Assembly (NCBI RefSeq): GCF_014651935.1
Contig: NZ_BMXV01000003.1
Span: forward strand, 372,001 to 436,000
Source of the DNA: Marinobacter zhanjiangensis
GTDB taxonomy: Bacteria; Pseudomonadota; Gammaproteobacteria; Pseudomonadales; Oleiphilaceae
Length of the DNA: 64,000 nucleotides
Direction of reading: 5' to 3'
Positions 45,541-53,219 of this stretch are shown here, one piece after another. A model generated the notes under the pieces. The model was not told where the DNA came from. It saw only the letters and a list, made by a program, of their open reading frames with translations, and did no database searches. Each line of letters starts with the position of its first letter. Positions within the stretch are counted from its first letter, which is position 1. Made by a program: the position numbers and the translations under genes.

Positions 45541-47001
45541 TCAGGACGAACAGCTGATATCCATATGTTTGCCCCAGTCCGGCGGCAGTGCGGCATATTC
45601 CTCGAATTCCGGCTGCTCGTCGTAGGGGCGTTTCAGCACTTTCAGCAGCTCAGCCAGTGGCTGATCGTCCCCGGCTTGTGACGCCTCGATGACATTCTGG
45701 GCCAGATAGTTGCGGAGGATGTATTTGGGATTCGTCCGGCACATATCCGCTTCCCGGTCTTCCGGGGAACAGTCCTCTGAGGCCAGCCGGTTGTGGTATC
45801 GGCGGAGCCATTCATCGGCGACCCCACGATCTGCAAACAGATCCCTGACCGGGGCAGGACCCTGTGAGGGTAATGTGGACAGCCCGCGGAAGAAGCGGGT
45901 GTAGTCGATGCCGTGTTCATGGAGCATGCTGTAAGTATCCATTACCAGACCCAGATCATTGTCATCCGCCCGGGCCAGGCCAAGCTTTCGGCGCATCAGG
46001 TTGATGAAGCTGTCGTTGTAGGTGGTTTCATACTCGCGCATGCACCGGCGCAGCTGATCCTCGTCAATCAGTGACGTCAGCGCATGGGCCAGGAGCTGGC
46101 AGTTGATAAAGCCGATTTCCGGCTGACGGTTGTAGGCGTAGCGACCGCCCTGGTCCGTGTGGTTGCAGATATAACGGGCGTCAAAATCGTCCAGGAAGGC
46201 ATAGGGGCCGTAATCGAAGGTATCGCCGATAATGGACATGTTGTCCGAGTTCATCACCCCGTGACAGAAACCGACACCCTGCCAGTCGGCGATGGTGCGT
46301 GCAGTGCGGCGCACCACTTCGGCCAGGAAGGCCGGATAGCGCTCACTTTCCGGCAGGGCTTCCAGGTCCGGGAAGTGGTGGTGGATGGTGTGGTCCGTCA
46401 GGGTTTTCACGGCGTCAGGGCCGAGATGATGGGACGCATACTCGAAGTGGCCAAAGCGGATATGGGTATCCGCCACCCGCACCAGCGCCGCCGCGGTTTC
46501 GATGGTCTCACGCCGCACCGGCTCCGTGGATGAGACCAGGAACAGGGACCGGGTACTGGCAATGCCCAGATAGTGCATGGCTTCGCCGCAGAGATACTCC
46601 CGGACGGATGAGCGCAGCACGGCGCGGCCATCGCCAAAGCGGGAATAAGGAGTCTGGCCGGCGCCTTTCAGGTGCCAGTCACGCACCCGTCCGTCTGGCC
46701 CCTCCGTTTCCCACAGCAGCAGGCCCCGGCCATCCCCCAGGTCCGGGTTATACATGCCGAACTGATGGCCGGTGTACTTCATGGCCACCGGGATCATACC
46801 TTCAAGCAGGGCGCGCCCGGCACCGATATCGGCCCATTCCTCTGGCGACTCCATTGGCAGGCCCATGTCGCGGGCCAGGCCGGCATTGAAATGCACCAGC
46901 CGGACGTCGCCCCGCAACGGCGTGGGGTGGACGTGACTGTAAAAGGTGTCCGGCAGTTCCAGATACCGCTGCCGCGTGGTGATGCCGCTGAAGGAAGCCA
47001 T
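45541..47001 (-). CDS. selO: Protein adenylyltransferase SelO (YdiU)
   Basis: 486-residue pseudokinase of the SelO family, which transfers AMP from ATP to protein Ser, Thr or Tyr. Glycine-rich KGAGQTPYSRFGDGRAVLRS, the catalytic segment CHGVMNSDNMSI with its Asn and Asp, and DYGPYAFLDDFD follow the family pattern. It ends MDISCSS, where animal SelO has selenocysteine in place of the Cys. The start is ATG 47001 (MASFSGITTR); the frame continues 93 codons upstream without homology and across the divergent promoter region. Linked to redox stress in E. coli. Confidence 0.93.
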   Translation of the reverse strand: MASFSGITTRQRYLELPDTFYSHVHPTPLRGDVRLVHFNAGLARDMGLPMESPEEWADIGAGRALLEGMIPVAMKYTGHQFGMYNPDLGDGRGLLLWETEGPDGRVRDWHLKGAGQTPYSRFGDGRAVLRSSVREYLCGEAMHYLGIASTRSLFLVSSTEPVRRETIETAAALVRVADTHIRFGHFEYASHHLGPDAVKTLTDHTIHHHFPDLEALPESERYPAFLAEVVRRTARTIADWQGVGFCHGVMNSDNMSIIGDTFDYGPYAFLDDFDARYICNHTDQGGRYAYNRQPEIGFINCQLLAHALTSLIDEDQLRRCMREYETTYNDSFINLMRRKLGLARADDNDLGLVMDTYSMLHEHGIDYTRFFRGLSTLPSQGPAPVRDLFADRGVADEWLRRYHNRLASEDCSPEDREADMCRTNPKYILRNYLAQNVIEASQAGDDQPLAELLKVLKRPYDEQPEFEEYAALPPDWGKHMDISCSS

Positions 47002-47138
47002 GGGGATCTGGCCGCCAGCCTGCTGGCCGGGAGCCGTTCTGCTCCTATACTGATAGCGAATGGATTTGTCGGAGGGGCAGTTGTCGCTGGTATGGAACCT
47101 GCACAGCCCCTTCAAAGTGGAGACCTGGAGCCAGAACC

Positions 47139-48065
47139 ATGCCGAATACCGACACTGATGACGCCCTTGAGGCCCTGATGAACCAGCACCAGCTGCCGCC
47201 GGAGTACCGGCGCACGCTACGGGATGTGCTCGAACCCCTTGCTCTGTCACTCTATCAGGCCAGCAGGCACTCGGACACACCCCTGGTGGTGGGCATCCAT
47301 GGCGCCCAGGGCACCGGAAAATCCACCCTGACCGACTTCCTGCGGGTATTGCTGGCCTACCGTTACAAGTGTCCCACTGCCAGCCTGTCGCTGGACGATA
47401 TCTATTGCACCCGCGAGCACCGGATGAAACTGGCGGAGGAGGTGCACCCGCTGCTGATCACCCGCGGGGTTCCGGGAACCCATGATCTGATGCTGGGCAC
47501 CCGTGTGATTGACGCGCTGATCAAAGCCAACGCCGGTTCGCGCACGGCCATGCCCACCTTCAACAAGGCCCTGGATGACCGGGAGCCCGAGGAAAACTGG
47601 CCACTGTTCATCGGTCACCCGGAGATTATCCTGCTGGAAGGCTGGTGCCTGGGTGCGCTGCCGGAGCCCGACGAGGCACTGGCCCGGCCGCTGAACGCAC
47701 TGGAAGAAAACGACGACAGTGATGGTCGCTGGCGCACCTACGTAAATGACCAGTTGCGTGGGCCCTACAAGACGTTCTTCGACCGGCTGGACCTGCTGAT
47801 CATGCTGAAGGCCCCCTCCATGGAGGCCGTAAAGCGCTGGCGCGCCGAACAGGAGCGCAAGCTGGCTGATCGTTACCAGAATGCGCCAAAAGCGGGCGAG
47901 AATGTCGGTCGCCCTGCACCGGAAGTACGCATCATGGGCGAACAGGAGCTGGACCGATTCATCATGCACTACGAGCGAATCACCCGTCACTGTCTGGCCG
48001 AGATGCCCGAGCGCGCCGACGTGCTGCTGGAGCTGGACGAAGAGCACAACCTGACGGGGGGCTAA
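47139..48065 (+). CDS. P-loop kinase, glycerate 3-kinase/Tda10-like
   Basis: 308 residues. Walker A motif GIHGAQGTGKSTLTDF near residue 50, a Walker-B-like SLSLDDIYC near 85, and EIILLEGWCLGA near 160. The overall order resembles plant GLYK D-glycerate 3-kinase and the fungal Tda10 proteins, within the phosphoribulokinase/pantothenate kinase group. The substrate in bacteria of this subgroup is not settled; D-glycerate is the best guess. Starts ATG 47139 and is divergent from selO, sharing a 137-bp intergenic region. Confidence 0.82.
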   Translation: MPNTDTDDALEALMNQHQLPPEYRRTLRDVLEPLALSLYQASRHSDTPLVVGIHGAQGTGKSTLTDFLRVLLAYRYKCPTASLSLDDIYCTREHRMKLAEEVHPLLITRGVPGTHDLMLGTRVIDALIKANAGSRTAMPTFNKALDDREPEENWPLFIGHPEIILLEGWCLGALPEPDEALARPLNALEENDDSDGRWRTYVNDQLRGPYKTFFDRLDLLIMLKAPSMEAVKRWRAEQERKLADRYQNAPKAGENVGRPAPEVRIMGEQELDRFIMHYERITRHCLAEMPERADVLLELDEEHNLTGG

Positions 48066-48068
48066 CAC

Positions 48069-48138
48069 AAGTTTCCTGTTTGCTTAACTCGTTGACCTGC
48101 TGCCTGATACTGGCGCCTCTGGCCAGGGCGCCAGTCCG
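48069..48138. repeat. Diverged fragment of the MITE-like element
   Basis: These 70 bases align without gaps to the reverse complement of 14309-14378 (the right end of the element at 14111), with about 56 identical positions, including GGCGCCAG and TCTGGCCA. Only one terminal part is recognisable, and the opposite end is not found in the 189-bp gap between flanking genes. It looks like an old, degraded copy. Confidence 0.6.
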
Positions 48139-48254
48139 TCCGTGCGGTTGTCTGACGGTCGATCGGTTGCCGGCTCAGCCAGTGGCAGGAAGCGCGACAT
48201 TCGCCTGCGAGGTGAATACACTGGGGCGCTCCTGAAACCGACAAGCACACCTTT

Positions 48255-49355
48255 ATGGCTGATCAAAAACGCATCCTGCTGCTGTCCGGCTACGACGCCG
48301 GCAGTCATCGTCGCTGGCGGGAGCAACTGGTGGCGGCACTGCCGGAATTCCGTTGGCAGACACTGGCGTTGCCGCCGAGGTTCTTCCGCTGGCGCATCCG
48401 GGGCAATGCCCTGAGCTGGCTGGGCGAGCCGCTGTTGCAGGAGCCCTGGGACCTGATCGTGGCCACCTCCATGGTGGACCTGGCCACACTGAAAGGGCTG
48501 AACCCGAACCTGGCGCGCACGCCGGCTGTGCTCTACATGCACGAGAACCAGTTTGCCTACCCGGATTCCGGTCGCCAGCACTCCAGTGCCGAGCCGTCCA
48601 TGGTGAACCTGTACAGCGCCCTGGCGGCGGACCGGGTGCTGTTCAACAGTGCCTGGAACCGGGACAGCTTCCTGGACGGTGCCTACCGGTTTATCGACCG
48701 CATGCCGGACCGCTTGCCTGCCGACATGACCCACAGCATCCGCGAGAAATCCCACGTACTGCCGGTGCCCATTGAAGACCGACTCTATGTGTCCCGGACA
48801 GACCCGCTGAATCTGACCAACCCGCATTTGCTGTGGAATCACCGCTGGGAATACGACAAGGGGCCGGAACGCCTGCTGGCCCTGCTACGGGAGCTGAAAC
48901 GCCGGCAACAGCCGTTCCGGCTCAGCGTTGTGGGAGAGCAGTTTCGCCGTCAGCCGCCCGCATTCGACCGGATTCGGGAAGAGTTCGGGCAACAGATCCT
49001 GTGCTGGGGGTTCCAGGACAGCCGGCAGGACTACGACCGGCTGCTGGCGACGGCGGATGTCGCTGTCAGTACCGCCACCCATGATTTCCAGGGCCTGGCG
49101 ATGCTGGAGGCCATGGCGTCGGGGTGTCTCGCCCTGGCGCCACGCCGGCTGGCGTACCCGGAATATGTGCCGGCGGCACAGTGCTATGCCAGTCGCGAGG
49201 ACGATGCTGCAACGGAAGCGAGGGCAGCCGCTGACTGTCTGCAAACCCTGTTGCACGAGCAGCCTGAACCCGTGATGCTGGACGCCTGGCGACTGTCACG
49301 GCTGGCAGATGAGTACCGGCGACATATCAATGAGTTGTCAGGGACCACTGGATAG
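48255..49355 (+). CDS. tRNA-queuosine alpha-mannosyltransferase-like glycosyltransferase
   Basis: 366 residues. The N-terminal half has the DUF3524 features of GTDC1/QTMAN: ILLLSGYDAGSHRRWREQL, ALPPRFFRWRIRGNALSW and MHENQFAYPDSGRQ. The C-terminal half is a GT4-type domain with HRWEYDKGPERLLALL and FQGLAMLEAMASGCLALAP. In animals the enzyme mannosylates queuosine in tRNA-Asp; a similar role in bacteria is inference. ATG 48255. Its start codon sits 117 bp downstream of the diverged repeat fragment. Confidence 0.85.
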   Translation: MADQKRILLLSGYDAGSHRRWREQLVAALPEFRWQTLALPPRFFRWRIRGNALSWLGEPLLQEPWDLIVATSMVDLATLKGLNPNLARTPAVLYMHENQFAYPDSGRQHSSAEPSMVNLYSALAADRVLFNSAWNRDSFLDGAYRFIDRMPDRLPADMTHSIREKSHVLPVPIEDRLYVSRTDPLNLTNPHLLWNHRWEYDKGPERLLALLRELKRRQQPFRLSVVGEQFRRQPPAFDRIREEFGQQILCWGFQDSRQDYDRLLATADVAVSTATHDFQGLAMLEAMASGCLALAPRRLAYPEYVPAAQCYASREDDAATEARAAADCLQTLLHEQPEPVMLDAWRLSRLADEYRRHINELSGTTG

Positions 49356-49363
49356 AGCCGCTG

Positions 49364-50323
49364 TCACTCGGGCGGGGCGACAACACACTGGTTACGACCA
49401 CCTTTCTTGGCCTGATAGAGCGCGTCGTCCGCCTGCTGTAGCCATTGCATATAGTTGTCCGGAGCCCCCGAAGCCTGCGCCAGCCCCATGCTGACCGTAC
49501 ACTGGATGGTGTCCTCCCCGGCCGGTACCTGCAGCGCAGCGATGGCTTCGCGGATATGCTCGCAGATAGTAAGAGCCCCCTCGATGTCCGTTTCCGGCAG
49601 GATGATGCTGAATTCCTCACCACCGTAACGGCCCGGTCGGTCTGCCTGGCGCAAGGACTCCCGGGTAATCCGGGCCACTTGCCGTATTACCTCGTCGCCC
49701 ACCAGGTGGCCATGGGTATCGTTGATGGGTTTGAAGTGGTCGATGTCGAACATCACCAGTACGGTGTTGTGGCCGTACCGGCGATAGCGTTCGAACTCCG
49801 CATCCAGCAGGTTTTCCCAGGTACCCCGGTTCAGCAGCCCGGTCAGGCGGTCGGTGGAGCTGAGGCGTTCCAGCTGTTCATTGGCGTGTTCCAGCGCGCG
49901 CTTGCCGGTGGCGACGTCCGTCACGTCGTAGATCATAAGGCACACCTGGTTTACCTGGCCATCGGTTCCGGTCAGCGGGCTGATGGTCAGGTTCTGGAAC
50001 ATGAACTCCTCGGTGCCGGTCACCGGTCGCGTATTGCGGAACCGGAACAGGTAGGGGCGTTGCTCCCAGGAGGTAAAGGTCCGGGTGTTCAGGGTGACCA
50101 CGGATTGCACCTTGCGCTCCAGCCAGGACCGGGGCAGTTCCGGAAACAGCTCGAACAGGCTCTTGTCGCTGACGCGGCTGGACGTCACGCCGCTGTGGTT
50201 CTCCATGAATCCGTTCCAGATCTTGACCCGGTACTCCAGGTCGATCACCACCAGGCCCACCTCGATGGATTCCAGCAGCGTGACCAGGGCGTGGTAGCCG
50301 GTAGCGTCGGTTTCGTCAGCCAT
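49364..50323 (-). CDS. PAS-domain diguanylate cyclase
   Basis: 319 residues. An N-terminal PAS domain (about 10-125, LLESIEVGLVVIDLEYRVKI) is followed by GGDEF (about 155-315). The active site is YGGEEFSIILPE and the inhibitory RxxD site is intact five residues upstream (RQADRPGRY), so the enzyme should make c-di-GMP and be product-inhibited. No membrane helices; the PAS domain would sense an internal signal or cofactor. It lies 27 bp downstream of the REC-CheC gene, so phosphorylation and c-di-GMP output may be coupled. Confidence 0.93.
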   Translation of the reverse strand: MADETDATGYHALVTLLESIEVGLVVIDLEYRVKIWNGFMENHSGVTSSRVSDKSLFELFPELPRSWLERKVQSVVTLNTRTFTSWEQRPYLFRFRNTRPVTGTEEFMFQNLTISPLTGTDGQVNQVCLMIYDVTDVATGKRALEHANEQLERLSSTDRLTGLLNRGTWENLLDAEFERYRRYGHNTVLVMFDIDHFKPINDTHGHLVGDEVIRQVARITRESLRQADRPGRYGGEEFSIILPETDIEGALTICEHIREAIAALQVPAGEDTIQCTVSMGLAQASGAPDNYMQWLQQADDALYQAKKGGRNQCVVAPPE

Positions 50324-50350
50324 GGTTGCACTCCATGATGGTCTCCACAG

Positions 50351-51379
50351 TCACTCTCCGCTATCGCCGGTCAGAAAGGGCAGGTTGGTTTCGAGCTGGT
50401 CGATGGATTCCTCGGTGAAGAAAACCAGCAGGTCGCAACTGATCCCGTACTCCTCCAGGCGGTAGGGGATCTCCACACACATCAGCTTTTCCTGGCGTCG
50501 GCTGTGGTGCTCCACGAGATGATCCACGCGGCGATGGCGTCCCAGAACCGTGGGTTGCCCCAGCCCCAGCTGAATGTCCATCTGCTGGCCCACGCCCCGG
50601 AGGAAGGCGCCGAACAGGATGCTGGACATGTCCATCAGCACCTCGATTCCGGCGACTTCGGTGTCCGCCTCGTCATAGCCCAGCAGGCGGGCCATGTCCT
50701 GCACGCTGGAATCGGAAAATAGCAACAACGCCTCGCCGGCCAGCCCCGCGCCGGTGAACCCCTGGCAGACCGCGGAATAGGTGTCCTGCTGTTGTGCCGA
50801 AGCCGTCAGCACCATGCTCAGTTCGCTACGGTAGACGGTGGTGATTCTGGGCACCGGTAGCTGCACGAAGGTATCCAGCAGGCGGGCCAGCAGGTCTGCG
50901 GCCTGGCCCATGGCGACGTTGGAAATTTCCTGCAGAAAATCCGACAGGCCAACGCTGAACGGAGCTACTTCAATGGCACCCCGACTATCGGGTTGAGGGG
51001 CGGCGATGTCCGGCTGGTAAAGCCCGAACTGCTCCAGCACTTCGGCGACCTGCTCTGAGTTTACCGGCTTTTTCAGGAAATCGATGGCGCCCTGGGCAAT
51101 CACCCGCTTGCGGGCTTCCGGCTGTATATCGCCGGATACCACCAGGGTCATCACAGGCAGATCTTCCCGGCGGATCACCTCGAGAACCTGGTAGCCGTCC
51201 ATATCCGGCATGTTCAGGTCCAGCAGCAACAGTTCAGCCTTTCCTTCACGAACCACGTCTAATGCCTCACGGCCGTTACCGGCGTACAGAATCTCGGTTT
51301 TCCAGTCCCGGGGCAGGGCGCGGGCCAGCTGCTTGCGCGCCATGGCCGAATCATCGCAGATGAGGATGCGGGTATACAT
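50351..51379 (-). CDS. Response regulator with CheC-like phosphatase domain
   Basis: 342 residues. A receiver domain at about 1-120 has the acceptor Asp in LLLLDLNMPDMDGYQV and Lys in FLKKPV. It is followed by a CheC/CheX-like domain (about 140-340) with VGLSDFLQEISNVAMGQAAD and EVLMDMSSILFGAFLRGV, each carrying the Glu/Asp-Asn type residues that CheC uses to dephosphorylate CheY. Start ATG 51379 (MYTRILICDD); the frame upstream is non-homologous. Probably an adaptor acting with the diguanylate cyclase encoded next. Confidence 0.88.
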   Translation of the reverse strand: MYTRILICDDSAMARKQLARALPRDWKTEILYAGNGREALDVVREGKAELLLLDLNMPDMDGYQVLEVIRREDLPVMTLVVSGDIQPEARKRVIAQGAIDFLKKPVNSEQVAEVLEQFGLYQPDIAAPQPDSRGAIEVAPFSVGLSDFLQEISNVAMGQAADLLARLLDTFVQLPVPRITTVYRSELSMVLTASAQQQDTYSAVCQGFTGAGLAGEALLLFSDSSVQDMARLLGYDEADTEVAGIEVLMDMSSILFGAFLRGVGQQMDIQLGLGQPTVLGRHRRVDHLVEHHSRRQEKLMCVEIPYRLEEYGISCDLLVFFTEESIDQLETNLPFLTGDSGE

Positions 51380-51612
51380 GAGAGGATCGCTCACCGAAAA
51401 GGCTGAAAATGGTCCCCTGAACCCAGGTCGGGTGCGGAGGGTCACCATGATACAGGCAATTGCCTGGGTGATAACCGGCCAACCGTCAAAGCCTGCAAAA
51501 GATCCACGGAAATCGTCCCTCTGCGACCTGGCTTTCCACCTCCCTGCTACAGGTTTTTTGCGGGAAACTGATACACTTCGCCCTTCCAATGGACAATCCG
51601 GGAGCCACAGGC

Positions 51613-53058
51613 GTGATTCGCTCTTTCTACTGGCACGACTATGAAACCTTCGGCGCGGACCCGATCCACGACCGGCCTTCCCAGTTTGCCGGTGTTCGCA
51701 CGGATGCCGACCTGAATATCATCGAAGACCCTCTGATCATTTATTGCAAGCCGTCGGACGACTACCTGCCCAACCCGGTCGCCTGCCTGATCACCGGCAT
51801 TACCCCGCAGAAGGCCCTGGAAAACGGCTACCCGGAGGCGGAATTCATTGCCCGGATCAATGAAGCCTTCAGCCAGCCCGGCACCTGCGCTGTGGGCTAT
51901 AACAGCCTGAGGTTTGATGACGAAGTGACCCGTCACACCCTCTATCGAAACCTGCGGGATCCCTACGCCCGGGAATGGCAGAATGGCAACTCCCGCTGGG
52001 ACATCATCGACATGGTGCGCCTGACCTACGCCCTGCGCCCGGAAGGCATCGAATGGCCCCGCAAGGAAGACGGCAGCCCCAGTTTCAGGCTGGAGGAGCT
52101 GACCGCCGCCAATGGCATTGCCCATGAGGCCGCTCACGATGCCATGTCAGACGTAGAGGCCACCATCGCGCTGGCAAAGCTGATCAAGGAAAAGCAGCCC
52201 AAACTGTTCGACTTCGTGCTCAACAACAAGGACAAGCATTCCGCCCGGGCCATGCTGGATACCGCAAGCATGAAGCCGGTTTTCCATGTGTCGTCCAAAT
52301 ACCCGGCCAGCCGTGGCTGTTGCGCCATGGTGTCACCGGTGGCGGAGCACCCCACCAACAAGAATCAGGTGATTGTCTACGACCTGCGCGAAGATCCCAC
52401 CGAGCTGATTAACGCTTCCGTGGAGCAGATTCGTGAACGGATCTTTACCTCGCAGGCAGAGCTGGGGGAGAGCGTGACCCGTTTCCCGCTCAAGGGCGTG
52501 CAGGTCAACAAATGCCCGGTGCTGGCCCCCGGCACCATGCTGAAAACCCTGAGCCCGGATCGTCTTCAGCAACTGGCGCTGGATGGCGATACCCTGCGGC
52601 AAAACCTGGCCACCCTCCGCGCTGCGGAAGGCCTGTCGGCTAAAATCGCGGAAGTCTTCGGCCAAAAGCCGGAAAGCGACCTGACCGACCCGGACGAACA
52701 GCTGTATGCCGGTGGCTTCATCGGCGACACCGACCGCAAACGGCTTAACCGGATTATCAGCCTGCCGCCGGAAGAACTGGTGGAATTCAATGAGCGCTTC
52801 GATGATCCCCGCCTGCCGGAAATGCTGTTCCGCTACCGCGCCCGCAATTACCCGGACACCCTGATAGACGACGAACGGGAACGCTGGGAAGCTTTCCGCC
52901 AGAAGCGGCTGATGCAGCCGGGCAAGGGGTGGTTGTCCATGGAGGCGTTTGGTGCCGAGCTGCAGCGGATGGCCCAGGATCCTTCGATAACCCCTGAGAA
53001 GATGCAGATCCTGGAAGACCTGCATCTCTACGGGGAATCGATCATGCCGTATTTCTAA
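51613..53058 (+). CDS. sbcB: Exodeoxyribonuclease I
   Basis: 481 residues from GTG 51613. DnaQ-type 3'-5' exonuclease that degrades single-stranded DNA and takes part in recombination and mismatch repair. Motif I HDYETFG, motif II in the GYNSLRFDDEV stretch, and motif III HDAMSDVEATIALA are intact. Then come the SH3-like and C-terminal domains of ExoI, ending DLHLYGESIMPYF. GGGAG lies 9 nt before the GTG; ATG 51589, eight codons earlier, has no ribosome site but cannot be excluded. Length fits E. coli SbcB (475). Confidence 0.93.
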   Translation: MIRSFYWHDYETFGADPIHDRPSQFAGVRTDADLNIIEDPLIIYCKPSDDYLPNPVACLITGITPQKALENGYPEAEFIARINEAFSQPGTCAVGYNSLRFDDEVTRHTLYRNLRDPYAREWQNGNSRWDIIDMVRLTYALRPEGIEWPRKEDGSPSFRLEELTAANGIAHEAAHDAMSDVEATIALAKLIKEKQPKLFDFVLNNKDKHSARAMLDTASMKPVFHVSSKYPASRGCCAMVSPVAEHPTNKNQVIVYDLREDPTELINASVEQIRERIFTSQAELGESVTRFPLKGVQVNKCPVLAPGTMLKTLSPDRLQQLALDGDTLRQNLATLRAAEGLSAKIAEVFGQKPESDLTDPDEQLYAGGFIGDTDRKRLNRIISLPPEELVEFNERFDDPRLPEMLFRYRARNYPDTLIDDERERWEAFRQKRLMQPGKGWLSMEAFGAELQRMAQDPSITPEKMQILEDLHLYGESIMPYF

Positions 53059-53067
53059 CTTTTTTAG

Positions 53068-53190
53068 CCCCTCGCCCCTGGAGGGAGAGGGGTTGGGGTG
53101 AGGGGGGAGACCCCGGCTCCAAAGTCTGACCTCCGGCGCCCTGCGTGCGCTCCCCCTCACCCTGGCCCTCTCCCGCGTTGGGGAGAGGGG
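53068..53190. repeat. REP/MITE-type inverted repeat element, copy 1
   Basis: About 123 bp with outer arms of the CCCCTCTCC...GGAGAGGGG type and inner GGGGTGAGGGGGGA against TCCCCCTCACCCTGG. A second copy with the same arm order lies at 61601-61730. It sits between convergent genes and may act as terminator or mRNA stabiliser. Confidence 0.75.
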
Positions 53191-53219
53191 ATGCATGGCG
53201 CAAATCTTGGTTTTCGCTC

